Shown: positions 1 to 15,872, numbered from the stretch's first letter. The stretch: 64,000 bases of DNA from Setoptus koraiensis (GCA_048013815.1 CM106585.1:1860001-1924000); one strand, 5' to 3'. Notes: a model not told the origin generated them from the sequence alone. Translations and numbers: made by a program.

Positions 1-710
1 GTGAGATGCTAATGATGGACGAAACTAGCCAACTTTGCACAAATTACTAATGACTTACCTGTGTGTAGCTCATTGATACTGTCTCACTGTTGCCTTGTGT
101 TGGCCACAATGCATAAATTGCAATTGAGGCATAAAGTTGGCACAAAGTGGCGCCCGCCACACACCTCACCGCGCTTACCTGACTCAGCTGACTCACCTGG
201 CTGCCCGACTGACCATTGTTATCGTGTTGGCGTCGCTCATGACGCAACCGTAATTGTTTATATACATACGTATGTATGTATATTTGTTGTCTTCTTTAGT
301 CGTTTGCATTGTTTCTGGCGCGTCTGTCGTGGTGATTTTTGTCAGTCAGTTGCGCTGATGTTGTTGGCTGTTGTTGGCTGCGGTTGCCTGCGGTTGGCTG
401 TGGCTGGCATCATCTCGCCGCAACTTGTTTGATCGCGCCATAATAAGCCTAATGAGTATGACCTCACAACTACTGACTGTGAGAAATGCGCTCTCACAAG
501 CGCAAACAATGCAACACTGCCAACTCTTGGCCAACAAAATCTAAATTGGCTTGCAATTCAAATTATATTACGCAATTCGCCATCCCATCGGCCATATAGA
601 GTAATGTGCGCTCGGCAGGACAGTCCTGCCCAGCGCACCATTATCGACACATCATCATCATGAGCGGTTTTTGTTTTCTCAGTTAGCTCTCCTCTATTCA
701 TTGGCCTGAC

Positions 711-736
711 TAACTAACTAACTAGTTAGTTAGTTA
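711..736. repeat. 26-bp perfect palindrome in TAAC/GTTA repeat
   Basis: The two 13-bp arms meet at a central ACTAGT with no loop. They are built from TAAC units on the left and GTTA units on the right, so the palindrome probably arose from head-to-head tetranucleotide repeats. Confidence 0.8.
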
Positions 737-2190
737 ATTAGTTGGCTATTCACAAAATCAGTTTATTAGCCAGTTAGTCAGTCAGTCAGTTCTTTAGTCA
801 GCTGGGTGTATTGGCAGTTGAACAGAACAGGTGAGACAATAGGGAAACTGGTTGATTTATGTGGTCCGTGATTGTTTGTCTATCCCATTAGCAGTCGTTG
901 TCCTTGTTGTTGTTGCTGTTGTTGTTGTCGTGCAAATGGTCCCACTGAACGAATGAACGAATGTATGGCGACGGTGTCAAATGGCCAAACTAAACTAACA
1001 AGTGCCACAGACGCAACATTGTGCATTGTTGTTGAGTATTGGCCGCTTTGATAGTGGCAGTTGTAGGCAGTTAGTCGCAACAGTGGTAGGCAGTTAGCGA
1101 GAATATGTCAGATGTAAACAATGTTTGCGCACAAATGCAAATTAAGCGAATTCGGCCCATGCCAATGTTGCCAATTTAGTGGCGCTTTTGCCACTCGATA
1201 AGATCTGTTCGAGTGGCCAGCGCGATGATGATCACAAATGACACATTATTTGCGAGCACCATAATTGGCCCACACAACTGTTACGTAATTGTGTGCTACC
1301 TTGTTAGTTAGAATTGGCTGTTAGCCAGCCAGTCAGTCAGCCAGTTAGCCAGGCAGTGCGTTTATTCATTTGCATTTTATCAGTTCACTAGCAGTTCACT
1401 TTATATTTGGCAACTTAATTACCTGACGAAAAGCTTACATAAGCAGCAGCAGCACATGAGGCGTACATTAGTTGCTCTCTAATGCGCACTAATGATTAAC
1501 TATGACCAACGCCAACACTAACTAACTATTAACAGTGCAGCCAGTAGGAGCAGTCAATTAATCGAGGAAATTCTTTCATTAATCGTCGGCCAATGACGAC
1601 TGTACATAGTGAGAGGTAGTTGACAGTTGAACGTTGACAGTTGAATGCTGACAGTTGACAAGTCGCAATTTACCAGTCACAAGTCAACAGTCGACAGTCT
1701 GCCAGTGCAAACGACTCAACAATCAACAGCCTGTCCGGTGGTGAAGTCACAATGATGAGAGACAGACCAACCAGCTGACTAACTTTTCAATTCAATAATG
1801 ACACTTGTTGCAGCCTCTGGTTCAATTGTTATAATGCGACGCCAGTCGGCTAGCCGGCCGGCCGGTTGGTTGGTTGGTTGATCGTGCCAATTGCAAATGA
1901 GCAATTTGAATGAGCTTTGTTTGTTTGTTTGCCAATCAGTGATACAATGCGAAAACAGTTTTTAGTTGTTGGCACCACTTAAAAAATCAATTGTCCCACT
2001 GCGTCATCGATGGCGCGCAATACCCACCAAACTGTGCACTTTGCGCTCATTCCGTGCCAAGTAAGCGAGACTGCCAACCTTGTTCTGGGTTCCTTGCTCT
2101 GGGTTCCAGAGTTTGGTAAATTGGCCTATTATATCATATAATTTACATGCTGACAAATACGATTGGATAAGCCGACTGCCGCTGTGCGCC

Positions 2191-2290
2191 GATCCAGCTC
2201 GCACTGCGCCCATCCAGCCCGGACTGTGCCCATCCAGCTCGGACTGTGCCCATTCAGCTCGGACTGTGCCGATACAGCTCGGCACAGCGG
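2191..2290. repeat. 20-bp minisatellite, about 5 copies
   Basis: Near-identical 20-bp units centred on CCAGCTCGGACTGTGCC occur back to back, the last one degenerate. The repeat explains the open frames seen on both strands around it. Confidence 0.85.
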
Positions 2291-2807
2291 CGCGACAGTG
2301 AATGCGTATGACAACAGCCACGGTGACAAGCTTGGCGAGCCGAGACAAGGTTGACAAACGGAGGCATCGAGGGTGACAATTTATTATTATTGCCAAGCCA
2401 TTATCGGCAATCCGTCCAGTGAACAGTGCGACAGAGTGCAAGGCGTTTAAACGGCTCAAGTGAGAACACCGAGGCCATTTAGACAGGCGCCATTTCGAGC
2501 GGATAGGCACAATTTATAGTAAAGTGTTTGTGTGTTTAGGCGTTTATGTGTTTTATGGATGGCGGTGGTATAATGGTTGTGCGATAAGGTGAGCACAACT
2601 AATTATAAATTATCTGCCTTATCAGCTTGTTTGTGTTGGTGTTGTCAAAGAGATTATCGCTTCGCAGGCGCTCCCATCTGAATCGGCCGGCGACTAGCCG
2701 ACGCTCGCTTGGCGCAGTGTGTGACTTGCGACAGTTGTCTGGCATTGTTGCGGGCGCCAGCGAACAGTGCGAAGGCCAAAACAAGTGGGCGAACGCTCGG
2801 TGGCTGG

Positions 2808-2930
2808 GCGAAGAATCGAGCGAAGAATCGAGCGAAGAACCGAGCGAAGAACCGAGCGAAGAACCGAGCGAACAACCGAGCGAACAATCGAGAGAATAAA
2901 CGAGCGAGGAACCGGGCGAAGACTGCGCAA
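2808..2930. repeat. 12-bp minisatellite (GCGAAGAACCGA type), about 10 copies
   Basis: A 12-bp unit repeats with small changes. Because 12 is a multiple of 3 it keeps all six frames open, giving spurious peptides (Ser-Glu-Glu or Arg-Ala-Lys-Asn types). Confidence 0.85.
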
Positions 2931-3066
2931 AGAATCGGGCAATCGAAGGTGCCAATTTAAATTATGAGCGCATCATTGAGTCGACTCGGCCAATCATATC
3001 AGTCATAATTTGTGAAGCCGCTTGCCGTAATAAGCGACAATAAGTTAAAACAAAGACGCACAACCA

Positions 3067-3137
3067 GTGGTAGTCGCTGTTGTTGTTGTTGTTGTTGTTG
3101 TGAGTGGTAGTCGCTGTTGTTGTTGTTGCTGTGAGTG
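3067..3137. repeat. duplicated TTG trinucleotide tract
   Basis: Two copies of a unit starting GTGGTAGTCGC followed by (TTG)n lie in tandem. Confidence 0.8.
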
Positions 3138-3513
3138 GCAGTGAGACCAAAACTGAAACAAACAACAACATTAACACACTCACCGCAAGCTGGCAAATGG
3201 ATGATATGACAGCCAGCGTAATAGCGAGCGACTTTGGCAAGCCAAACATGCCAATTGGCACCAATTATAATTGCATACCATTCTCACCTATTCAATCTGT
3301 GCAACGCCAACACAACAGTCGACAATTTTCAGTAATTTCCTGATTAAAACTATACCCACAGAGATGATTCTCAGTCGTCACGATCGTCGCTGCGAGCCGC
3401 CAGCCGATTGTTTATTGCCTGCCAGCCAGCCGCCATTGGGTAGCGCAAATAACTTATTTGAAATAAGTTTAGCTGCCAGTTTAGCCGGCGGTTTGTGTGC
3501 AAGCCGATAATTA

Positions 3514-3537
3514 TCTCTCTCTCTCTCTCTCTCTCTC
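3514..3537. repeat. (CT)n microsatellite
   Basis: About twelve uninterrupted CT dinucleotides. Confidence 0.9.
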
Positions 3538-3932
3538 GGTCTCGTCGCACCGCCTAGCCACTTGTAGCCGGCGCGAGCGAAGCCAGTGTGATTATAGGCA
3601 AATGATAGCGGCGGCGGCGGCGGATAAATGAACGCTCGTCATGATCACTCGTGGGTAACTTTTATTTTATAAATAAAGCCAGCCAGTGCGCAGACATTTG
3701 TTTTGTCATCCATAACAACGACAGCAGCAACAACAGCAACAACAACAATGGGGCCAACTAAAACAATTTGATTATTGCTGAGCCAGCCACTCAATAAACT
3801 GACAACCGTTTGGAGCGCACTCCGGACTGGCCGCCGTCGACAGCATCGATTCAGCGGGCTCGATATCAACGATAATATGATAATAGACAGCGGATAAGGG
3901 AAGTGAGGGGCCCCTCTTATTATCCGCACACG

Positions 3933-3952
3933 GTGTGTGTGTGTGTGTGTGT
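3933..3952. repeat. (GT)n microsatellite
   Basis: Ten uninterrupted GT dinucleotides. Confidence 0.9.
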
Positions 3953-4448
3953 CGGCCGACCTTTAATGCACTCAATGACAATATGTGGCTGCTCGCGCCA
4001 AATAAAGTGGCTCTGTGTTTGTTGCAATGCAACTAATGCATCGGTGCCCGCTAATTTGGGGGCCGCTCGCCCTCGCCGTAAGTAACGATTTATTGAATTT
4101 GCCCATCGCAAAGTGAGTGCAAGTTGGGGCTCCCTAAGTGAACGTGCGCTTCATTGAATTCGTTGAACCGGAGCCCGGTAGTGGGCACTAATCAACATTA
4201 GGCTCCATTATCTTGTAATGGCGGAATTATCTGATGAGTTGTAGGCGATTGTCGGCCAATTGTCGGGCACATTTGTCGGCAATCACCAGCTATTTTGTCT
4301 TATCGTCTGCGGGCTGCCCTTATCGGGTAACTGCGGCCCAGTTGTGTGCGAGCCACAAATGACTCAGCCGGCGCCTCTCGGGCGAAGTTTGCAATTCGCA
4401 AGCGCGCACACAGACAAACGAGGGATAAAACGGGAGATAGATAACGAC

Positions 4449-4499
4449 GGAGCCACAACAACCGAGCCACAACAACCGAGCCACAACAACGGAGCAACG
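4449..4499. repeat. 14-bp minisatellite (GAGCCACAACAACC type)
   Basis: Three clear units followed by degenerate ones. Confidence 0.75.
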
Positions 4500-5120
4500 A
4501 CATAGCAACAACCGAGCAACAGTGGGAGAGGAGCCGGCCAGTCTGATCGGCAGGCACAAGCGAGTGCCACAATGATCGATTGGGGTCAGCACTGTCAAGT
4601 CAATTATGCTAACTCATTTTCACTAACTAATGCTCATCATCGATACTAGCCGCTGATTGCGGCCAATTGTGGCCACAGTGCACAGGTAATTACTGACCAC
4701 TTGTCAGACTGATTACTGTAATGTGAATATGCGCGCATCACGATTTAACACCATGCTTTTGCACCGACGGGCAACAATGAGCCGCGATTTCAATAATTGT
4801 TTGCGGCTTCTTATATGCTCATCATCGTATCGGCATAATTGCCAACTATAAGCTGACGGTCGAACGAAGAGCTGACGATCCAATGAAATTATTATAAATT
4901 ATTTATAAATGAGTCACTTGCTGCAGTTCATTGTGAGAAAAGAATTTCGCCAATTATGGTCAAGTATTCCGAGGATTTATTGCTAATCACGATTGTTTGT
5001 GATGGAGGCAAATTGCAAATTGAAGTATAATCACACAGACAGCGAGCCGCCTGCGACCAGACCACTGCTGCGGCTCTTTGGTTGACCTCTTTGGTGACCC
5101 CAAGGTGACCGCGACACCAG

Positions 5121-5255
5121 CGCCAACAACGACAACAACAACATCAGCGACAACGGCAACAACATCGACAACAACAGCAACAACAGCAGCAGCGATAACA
5201 GCAGCAACAACGGCGACAACAACAACGACAACAACAACGACAACAACGGCACACA
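5121..5255. repeat. ACA/ACG-rich trinucleotide tract
   Basis: An interrupted CAA/CGA/CAG trinucleotide repeat of about 130 bp. It gives Thr-rich frames on plus and Val- or Leu-rich frames on minus. No flanking sequence looks coding. Confidence 0.8.
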
Positions 5256-6867
5256 AGGTGACGGCACCGCAACTTATAAATTGTGCGCTCGTTTGTCGCC
5301 CAAAGGAGCGCGACAAGCGCGCAGATTCATCAGCCAGACACACACCCTTGCGACGGGCGGCCTCATGCCGGCTCACAAGATGCGGGATTAAGAGGGCGTG
5401 CCGGCCGTGGTCGGGCGAGAGCGCGGCGCGGGGCGGCCAGAGGGCGCAAAGTGGCCGCAGTTTGGTTAGCAAAGCGGCTTCTGGCAAACGGGCGGACGCG
5501 CGCAAAGGCGACCGAAGCAAGGCGAGGACGGCCGCCGAGGTTAGGGCGAGCCGGATTGGTGTTTGATGGCGGCCGGATCGTTGGCATGAGCGAGCGGGCG
5601 CAAAAGCAGCGGCCAAAAGTGTATGGTCGAGTTAAGAGTCGATAGTCAAAAGTTGAGCTGAAAGTCGAGAGAGTCGAAAGTCAAAAGAATGTCCAGGTGA
5701 TCGATCGATCGCTTGTCTTTTATCGGCTGGCCAGATTGAAAACAATTCAGATCCGACGATTTGGTCGGCGCTGGGCCGGCATCACATGAAACGGACACGG
5801 CCCAGTTACCTTGTTAGCGGTGAGACGCTCACGCTGGCCATAACAGGTACTGATTAGTTACTTCCTCTTTGTTCAATTTTTCTAGGTTGTTTCGGTGTTG
5901 CGGTTGGAAACAATGGCACGAGAGCGCACCAGTCAAACAGTGACGGACTTACGTGCTTTAAATGATGGATTATTCAGAATTAGAAGAAGATATCGACAGC
6001 AGCAACAACAACAGCGGCAACAACGGCCATCGAGTGGGCCAAAAGTGACCACTGCTGCTAATCACTCTCTTTGAAACATAACGGTTTTGTTCGCTTCGGA
6101 CACTTGATCACTCTAGTGCAAGTTTGGTGTGTGCGACGACAACCAATTTGTTGCTGTTGTTGTTGTTGCCGCTGCCTGCCGAGTGGGGCGCTGAATGGCG
6201 CTCGCCACAAACAACAAACTGACCAATGGCTCTGATTTAATCCGAGCCACATCAATATCAATTTTCGGTCGCCTTGTCAGTGATAAGTTATCACAGATTT
6301 GTTGTTGTTGTTTCCACTTGAGTGTCGAGCAATAATTTCAATTGTATTATTACTTGAGAGTGAAGTGATTTAGTAGTGGACACAGGTAACAAACAACAAC
6401 TATATAAGTTGCTGCGACCCCCTCACAAATTGTTTGTTAGGGCGCGTGAGCATGCGCACTAGGGGCGGGGCCAATTGGGACATTATGATACTCGCTCACT
6501 CACTCACTGGCTATAGTAACAACAGCAACAGCAACTGCCAACAACAACCACTGGCCATTTACTACTGTTGTTGGGCCACTACAACTATCGGCTTACAGAT
6601 TAACAGATACAAACATGATACCAATTTATCCAATTACAATCATTAACAAGTGCCAATAGACACACTATGACAGACGCCAAGTGCAAGTCGATCTATAACT
6701 GGCACTTGCGCAACAAAAGCCAATTGAATCGTACAAACAATTTGTAATAATCACTGCAAATATTACAAATTAATCCTAATCCTTGCGAGAACAAATAACC
6801 AATTGACGCCGATTGAGCAGACGCAATCAAATTGAATAATTAGCTAAATCAATCAGCTGTGTGAGCC

Positions 6868-6904
6868 TATAAACAGCCGAGAAACACAACGAACATTCAG
6901 CACT
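6868..6904 (+). promoter_or_regulatory. core promoter of the BarH gene (TATA + initiator)
   Basis: TATAAA lies at 6868-6873. A near-consensus initiator TCAGC has its A at 6899, so the TATA starts at -31, the usual spacing. The implied 5' UTR is only 59 nt to the ATG at 6958. It contains overlapping TAATTAA cores (6914-6930), the kind of site homeodomain proteins bind, so feedback by the product itself is possible but unproven. Confidence 0.6.
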
Positions 6905-6945
6905 GAACACATCAATTAATTAATTAATCAAACGTCGAACATTGA

Positions 6946-9099
<2,154 letters not shown>

Positions 9100-9113
9100 C
9101 TGCTGAGAATGGC

Positions 9114-9119
9114 AATAAA
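9114..9119 (+). terminator. AATAAA polyadenylation signal (proximal)
   Basis: AATAAA begins 15 nt after the BarH stop codon. It is very close, so the signal at 9404 may be the one used. Confidence 0.4.
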
Positions 9120-9403
9120 TGATTGAATCGGCTCGAGTTTGTAGCTGTTTGTCTGTGCTGGCACACATTAAGAATATACAGATATACGAATATCCAAATG
9201 TATAAGTGTATGAGTGCATGGATATGTCGATATGTAAATATGCGAATGGATATTGTTGTTTGTCGATTGTTTCTCAAGCAAATGTGTGTGTGTCGGTGTG
9301 TTGCGTGTGCCATAATGCGATCTTAGACGGATATTATTATTATTACTGTAACTATATGTATATAATGGGCATAATAGTAGCATATGCATGTATTGTGTAT
9401 TAA

Positions 9404-9409
9404 AATAAA
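9404..9409 (+). terminator. AATAAA polyadenylation signal (distal)
   Basis: AATAAA about 305 nt after the BarH stop, following an AT-rich, GT-rich 3' UTR-like stretch. It would give a normal-length 3' UTR. Confidence 0.45.
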
Positions 9410-9560
9410 CAGCTCAAAGTCACGGCGCTTGTCAGGCGAGCTGGGCCAATATTTGATATTAACTAAGCGGCGGCGATTGTTAGTTTCTTTTTGCCAGCAA
9501 CTTGGCGACAGATAATCGCTCTGGCTGGCAAACTTTTCTGGGCCTTTCTCTCTCATCTCT

Positions 9561-9632
9561 GGCCGAGTCTCCGGCCGAGTGTCCGGCCGAGTCTCTGGCC
9601 GAGTCTCTGGCCGAGTCTCTCTGGCCGAATCT
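9561..9632. repeat. 12-bp minisatellite (GGCCGAGTCTCT type)
   Basis: About six units with minor changes. Confidence 0.8.
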
Positions 9633-9929
9633 CACAAACTTGCGGCTCACAAGCTGTGAGTGCGCTTGAACGTGCTGCTGTCGGTTGTTGGCCAAACTAT
9701 ATTATTAGTAGTTTAGCGTGTGTCAGACGGATACGGCCAGACAGATCGGTGCACAGGCACAGAGACAAACCGACAGACGGATAAACCGACAGACGGATAA
9801 ACCGACAACAAGCAGCGACACTGTCCAATCAGGAGTGCGCAATCATATAATTATTCAATCACCTGTAAACGTCGCGCATTTACCTGTGCAGTCCTCACTG
9901 CCTGGCACATATGCCAGCCTGCACAGGCA

Positions 9930-10080
9930 CATGCACCAGACTGCGCGGGTACATGCACCAGACTGCGCGGGTACATGCACCAGACTGCGCGGGTATATGC
10001 ACCAGACTGCGCGGGTATATGCACCAGACTGCACAGGTATATAACAGGTATATAACAGGTATATGTATGACAGGTATATG
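9930..10080. repeat. 22-bp minisatellite passing into an 11-bp ACAGGTATATA repeat
   Basis: Five units of a 22-bp repeat around CACCAGACTGCGCGGGTA occupy 9930-10039. They run into about four copies of an 11-bp ACAGGTATATA-like unit. Confidence 0.85.
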
Positions 10081-10949
10081 GAGCGGGCGACAACTGGGCC
10101 AGACTGCGCCGCTTGTTTTGCGCCAATGTTGTCGCGAATTGTGCCGCTCTGGCCGCAATTGGCCCGCTCGATAACAAGTCGCGCCAGCCGAGACGGTAAA
10201 TGATCATTTAAATGTTGGCTGTGTGTTTGCATTTACTCACTTTGCCCACTTTATCACTTACTCGGCTCGCTTGCGTTACTATTTTGTGAAATGCGCGCCA
10301 CAGATCCCTCAAATGAGACCGTCCGGCACTCGAACACTATAATAACGCGGTCAGCGCGGACGGTGCGGATAATACGCATAACGCGGCCGGCACAACGCGG
10401 CCGGCAGAATACGGGATAATGACACTCACTCGACATCATTACTACCTGTGCCGCGTCGCATGCTGAGTGTGACGCCATTGCGCCCACAATATATGCCCGC
10501 ACTCTGCAAACAATCGCCCGACACCGACAAAAATATACCGACACGCCCTCTCACATCAAACTGACCGGCGGCCGGCCGGCCGATTCGATTTGAGTGGTCA
10601 GCTGAAAGTCGGTATATTTTTGTATATTTAAACGTTGTCGTCGCTCTCAAATTGAGCCAATTTGATGATACTGTTTGTACTTGCGCTGCCCTCTAATATT
10701 TGCTGCGGCCAACACTGGCGGCCAATACTGAATTATACACTCAGCTGACTTTGTCATTTCAATATATAATCTGGCATCGTAATGATGACCACATGCAACA
10801 TCTCTGCCGCATTTCTGTGCCCGTTTGTGTCCATTTTCGCCCGCTTTCGCCCGCTTTAGTCCATTGTCGCCCACTCTTGACCATTCGGGCAAAAGTGTGG
10901 GGCGGCACAGCTTGTCGGTTCACCTGTCAAGCTGTGCCGACTTGGCGAG

Positions 10950-11001
10950 TTTGCGCCGACTTGACAACTGGCCAGTTTGCGCCGACTTGACAACTGGCCA
11001 G
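10950..11001. repeat. 26-bp direct tandem duplication
   Basis: Two adjacent copies of a 26-bp unit around GCCGACTTGACAACTGGCCA, with a degenerate partial copy just upstream. Confidence 0.8.
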
Positions 11002-13079
11002 TTGGTGCCTCCCCAAGCGACAGAGAAGAGAACAAATTTTGTAAATTGTAAATTGTCGCACACAGTGCACATTTACAGTATGCAAGTTGCATCTGACAGC
11101 CGCCTGATCTGCATAGCAATGCCATGGGGCTCGTTTGTCCACTGTGCGGTGTCGTGTGTGTGTGTGTAATCTGCAACAATGTCGCCATTGTTGCAGTTTT
11201 GGCCGAGTGGCGGCTTCTTTTTCTCTGTCTCGTTGTTCTCTGTTGTCTCTGATAACACAGTATGTGCCGGCAGCACCGACAAGTGCAACTGGATCAAAAA
11301 GGGCCGCTCATTTATGCGCAGATATGCCGGCAAGTGGCACACAAGTGCGGCACAGCACACTGTGACAGGTGCAATGCAGTCTCAACATTGGCATAGCGAG
11401 CGCACTAATTGAGAGAATAGCCACTAGAGTGCAACTAGCAATTGAGCTGACAGCGCACAGTTGCTCGATTGCCAACACTGACATATCGCACACTGCAATG
11501 CAATACCTGATGATACCCTCACAGCACCCTTATGACACCCCGATGATACCCCGCTGAGACCCCGATGATACCCCGATGCGACCCTGATGACACGCCGATA
11601 ATGACTCGATAACAAACTGATGGCACCCTGATGATACCCTGATAACAGCCTGACAATACCAGGCAGTGGCCACAAATAAAGACTGGCTCACAGTGACTTT
11701 GTGCGGTAAGCTCGTGCATCCGGTAAAGCACAGACAATGCACACATTGTGTTGCACTCGATTGTGTATAAGGCACGGCCGGCACAGGAAGGGCGACCAGG
11801 TGAGCAGAGGCGAGCACAGGTGAGCACAAGCGGGCACAGGTGAGCAGAGACGGGAACAGGTAACAGTGGCGGCCGGCGCGAAATTAGTCAAGTGCAGTGG
11901 CAGTTGTCAATTATTGTTGCAATGGTCCGATTGTTTGCTTCATTGTTTTAGCGGCACATGCGGGTGGACGCGCAAGACAATCGGAGACGATATAATTGCC
12001 AATTGATATAAATAGATAATTGCCGATTGAGCCCTAATCACAGGTATTGCTCATCCGACTTGTTACATGTAAGAATTCTATGGAATTCGCCAGAGGAATT
12101 GGCAAAGAATTGGCGACAATTGTATGGCTGTGGCTGTGGCTTAAACCGGCAACAAAGCGACCAGACTAAAAGCAGTTGCCACTAAAAGCAAGTGATTGCA
12201 GCCAATAACAAGGACGGGGGGAAACCAGTTTTAGCTCGTCACGCAAACCGACAGTATCGCACACTGTTCAACAGTGACTGTTGTGTGTGTGTGTGTGTGT
12301 CGGATAAAACGATTTGCATACCAGGCGCGCACAAGCAAGAGTGTCGCCAATTGTGCAAGGTGAAACAATCGAACGTCCAAGCAATCGCTCAACCAATAAT
12401 TAAACCCATCGGGCCGGTATCGGCGACACTATCACTGATACTATCACTGATACTCACTGATCACTGACAGTATATCCGCGGCATGTCGGCGGCATGTCGC
12501 TTACGTAACGTACGCAACCGATATGCCACACACACTCATTTATTTCACAAGTCACTTGTCGGATAAATTATCTGGCAGTGTCAGCGGTTGATTCACTACA
12601 GTTGGTGTGCGACCATCAATCGCGAGCAGTGTTTGGTTTGTTCGGAAGAGAGACAAGAGATTTTTTACTTTTATTTTTGCCTTTGTTTGCTCTGTCCACA
12701 ATGGCGCAACAAGATAAACAAGGCGACTTGTGCACTTGTCGGCGCTCTCGTCCAGCCACTGGCTCACTCAATGGATTCGCCGTCCGGTGCGTTGTTCGCG
12801 GCGGCCGTTGCGTAATGGCATCGTGTCGCGCCGGTGGCCGGCATTGTTGGCAACAGTGTCGCCAGGGCTTGTTTGCAAACTGTGTTGTCTGTCCGATGTT
12901 TGTTTTCAATGTGTTTATTCTCATGCTCTACGCTGCCACTGGCAACACTTGCGAGACTGCTCACCGCATACAGCAGTCAGCGCATGCAGTGGTCACTGCA
13001 TTGAGTGGTCAGCGCGTAAAGTGGTCAGTGGAGAGTGGGCAAAAAGAGGCTAGCTTTGCAGTGTCATCATGTCACATTG

Positions 13080-13190
13080 TCAGCTGATGTGGTCAGCTGA
13101 TGTGGTCAGCCGATGTGGTCGGCCGATGTGACCAGCCGATGTGGTGGTCAGCTGATGCGGTGGTCAGCTGATGCAGAGTGGTCAGAGGCC
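13080..13190. repeat. degenerate 14-17-bp repeat (GGTCAGCTGATGTG type)
   Basis: Six or seven imperfect units, several containing the E-box CAGCTG. Confidence 0.7.
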
Positions 13191-13236
13191 AATAAAGAAT
13201 GTGTCAATTGGCGATAAGCGACCCCAATTGTCGCCA

Positions 13237-13238
<2 letters not shown>

Positions 13239-13272
<34 letters not shown>

Positions 13273-13283
13273 GTGTGTGTGTG
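13239..13283. repeat. (GT)n microsatellite
   Basis: About 22 GT dinucleotides with one GC interruption. Confidence 0.9.
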
Positions 13284-13720
13284 GTCAGTTAGTGGCCAGT
13301 TAATTACCTGTGGCCGTGTTGTGATTCACAAACAGTTGGCTGCAGCTTTGAGCTTCGTGGGGTGCAATGGTCATACTAGCTGTGTTAGCGTGCAGATAAT
13401 TGTAATTATGTGCTACACGCCTGATGGCGCCATTATGATTGCCTGGCGTTGAGACTTTCAATGAGTCAATTGGAATTGTCATAATAACTTGAGAAATCGC
13501 TCACACTGTGCTCACCGCGGGACACCCGGCCCGGCCGACAGTGTCGTTGCTCATCGCGGTGGCCGCCGCCGGTCGCAAACAAACAAGCGCAACAAACACA
13601 AAAACAAAGCCCAACATTCCACGCAATTTCGCTCAATGAAATGCCCGTCTTCAATGAATGCAAATGACTCGAACAACAAGTGACAAGTTGCACAATTCGC
13701 CGAATTCTTCATATTCTTTG

Positions 13721-13781
13721 CGCGACACATTGTCGCATACATTGTCGCATGCATTGTCGCACACATTGTCGCATACATTGG
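13721..13781. repeat. 15-bp minisatellite (CATTGTCGCATA type)
   Basis: Four units differing by one or two bases. Confidence 0.8.
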
Positions 13782-15131
13782 CGAGCGAGCGACACGGCGA
13801 GCACGAAGAACGCGAATAACGCGAATAACATAAAGAATATGAAGAACACGAAGAATATGAAGAGCACGCAGAATACGAAGAATGTCGCCTGGCCGTCGAA
13901 GCCGCACAGGCTGGCAACGCGAACGCCGAGACAAGAGGCGAAGATTGGAAGCCAGCAGCAGCAGCAGACAAACAGCGACGGCTTGTCATGAGCGGCGACA
14001 ATTATTAAATTTAAATATGAATAAATACCTGCGAATAACCGGCGATGCCAGCGAGATTAGATAGTGGCGATGAATGATGTCACCGGCTCACACAAGCGCT
14101 CGGCCGGCGTCAACATAACGCAAACATAACGCAAAAAACGCCAACATAATGGAGGCAAACGCATTATCAACATGCGAGCAGCATAATGCAAACTAATGTT
14201 AATTTGACAACATGCAAGCAGCGGAAGCTTAATTACATTAAGTCGGTTGTATTAATATTCGCCATTGTAATTACCAATGCAATTAATGTGTGCGTGCGTG
14301 TGTGTGTGAGAATATTCAGATAATGAGAATATTCAGATGAGTGACCGCTGTCCGATGCTAATTTATTGCCTGTGCCTAATTATGGTGTGTGCCAGTCAAT
14401 TAGCCGGCCGGCCTGCGCACTGTTGTTGTTTGTTTTAAATCTAATCGCAATGTTTATGTTTATCCGACTGACCGGTCTAAATGACAAACGGCCATTATGT
14501 CAACTGCCGATATGACGGCACCAACCGGCGCCTATAATCGGCAGCCTCGATCCATAATTGGGCTCGTTTCTATAGGGTCGGGCATTGAGTGGCGAGCGTT
14601 GAGCGGCGCAAATATCGCAATGTCTGCGCCAATGTCGTGTGGCCGGCATGCCGGAATAGTGGATCGCAACGCAGGATCGCAATGCCGGGTCGCAACGCCG
14701 GGTCGCAATGCCGGGTCGCAATGCCGGGGGCCGGCTGAGCGCGCTCTGTTTGTCCGTTTGCAAATTGACAATTTGAACCAATTTGAACATTGTGACACAA
14801 TTGGACACATTGCAATATTCGGTATTGGCCACCGTCCGCATGTGGCGCCACAACCGAACAATGGGCGCACAAACAATTTAATTTATGCGATATCTGCAAT
14901 TATAATAGAGACCTCGACGGGGCCGGCAGCAACGAGGGCAACGAGAGCAGCGAGGGCAACGACAGCGGCGAGAAGAACGCGAACACGGCGAAGAACGCGA
15001 AGAACGCGAAGAAGAAGGCGAAAAACGGGAAGCGACCGGACGGGCGCAAAAAGAGGCGCAGCACGCAGCGCTAATAGGCGATAATCGGGCCCCAGGTAGT
15101 GATAGCAGATAGGCAAATAGCGTGGCAAGCA

Positions 15132-15200
15132 GAGTGGCAAACAGTGTGGCAAACAGTGTGGCAAACAGTGTGGCAAACAGTGTGGCAAACAGTGTGGCAA
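15132..15200. repeat. 12-bp minisatellite (AGTGTGGCAAAC)
   Basis: About six near-perfect units. Confidence 0.85.
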
Positions 15201-15872
15201 AGCGCAAAGTCAAGTCAGAGGGAATAAAAAACACTCCACGGCCGCTTGTTAAACGATGGCCGAACAGATAAACGGATCAAATCGAGACAGATCAACAATC
15301 AAAATTGTTGTCCATTGTCACAACATCGCTCAAGTCGCCTCAAGTCGCTGATCCGGATAAGCGAGTTTAAACCAGTTGGGGCATTATTGTTTTTTGTCGT
15401 TGTAGCACCGTACACCGGACACTGTAGCGCTTTATGTGGCCAGCAGTAGAGTGAATAGTTTGCATGAATAGTGTCACTAAGTGACTTGTCAATCAAGATC
15501 AACATGGCTACACTTTTTTATTTGTGCCCAATTTCGCTGTAGCGGATTATTTCGCCAAAGTATTTTATTCATCGATGGCAAATAATGCCAAATAACGCCG
15601 TTTAATACGCGGCTGTATGATGCCATATAATGAATAGAGTGAGATATGCCGAATTAGCATATAGGTGGTCCCCGTGTTTCTTTTCTCTGTTGTAACTGTC
15701 CATTATTTCCATTGACATTTTTCATAACTCACAGCTGTTATTGTTATTTATATATTATAAGCTCAATACTTGACAATTCAAGAGCAACGCCTAATCTGAC
15801 CACTAATGGCGCTATTTTATTTTTGCTTTTGCATTTGACAGAATCTCCTCAGATGAGATCTCATCATATGAG

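Larger units (their letters stand above)
1..6399. other. gene-free flank upstream of the BarH gene
   Basis: I see no convincing coding exon here. Open frames are short and read through tandem repeats (TTG/CAA, CGA-rich 12-mers), which keep several frames open on both strands at once. The stretch holds many CAATTG-containing words, GTTA/GTCA tetranucleotide runs (about 690-800 and 1310-1360), a 26-bp perfect palindrome and several minisatellites listed separately. It may contain regulatory DNA for the BarH gene, but nothing in the sequence proves that. Confidence 0.5.

Noticed and set aside
2599-2967. Six overlapping ORFs of about 65-120 codons in all frames
   Set aside because: Created by a 12-bp tandem repeat, which keeps every frame open.
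4987-5645. 209-codon minus ORF and 162-codon plus ORF
   Set aside because: Poly-Val or poly-Thr from trinucleotide repeats, followed by Arg/Ala-rich sequence expected from GC-rich DNA; no domain.
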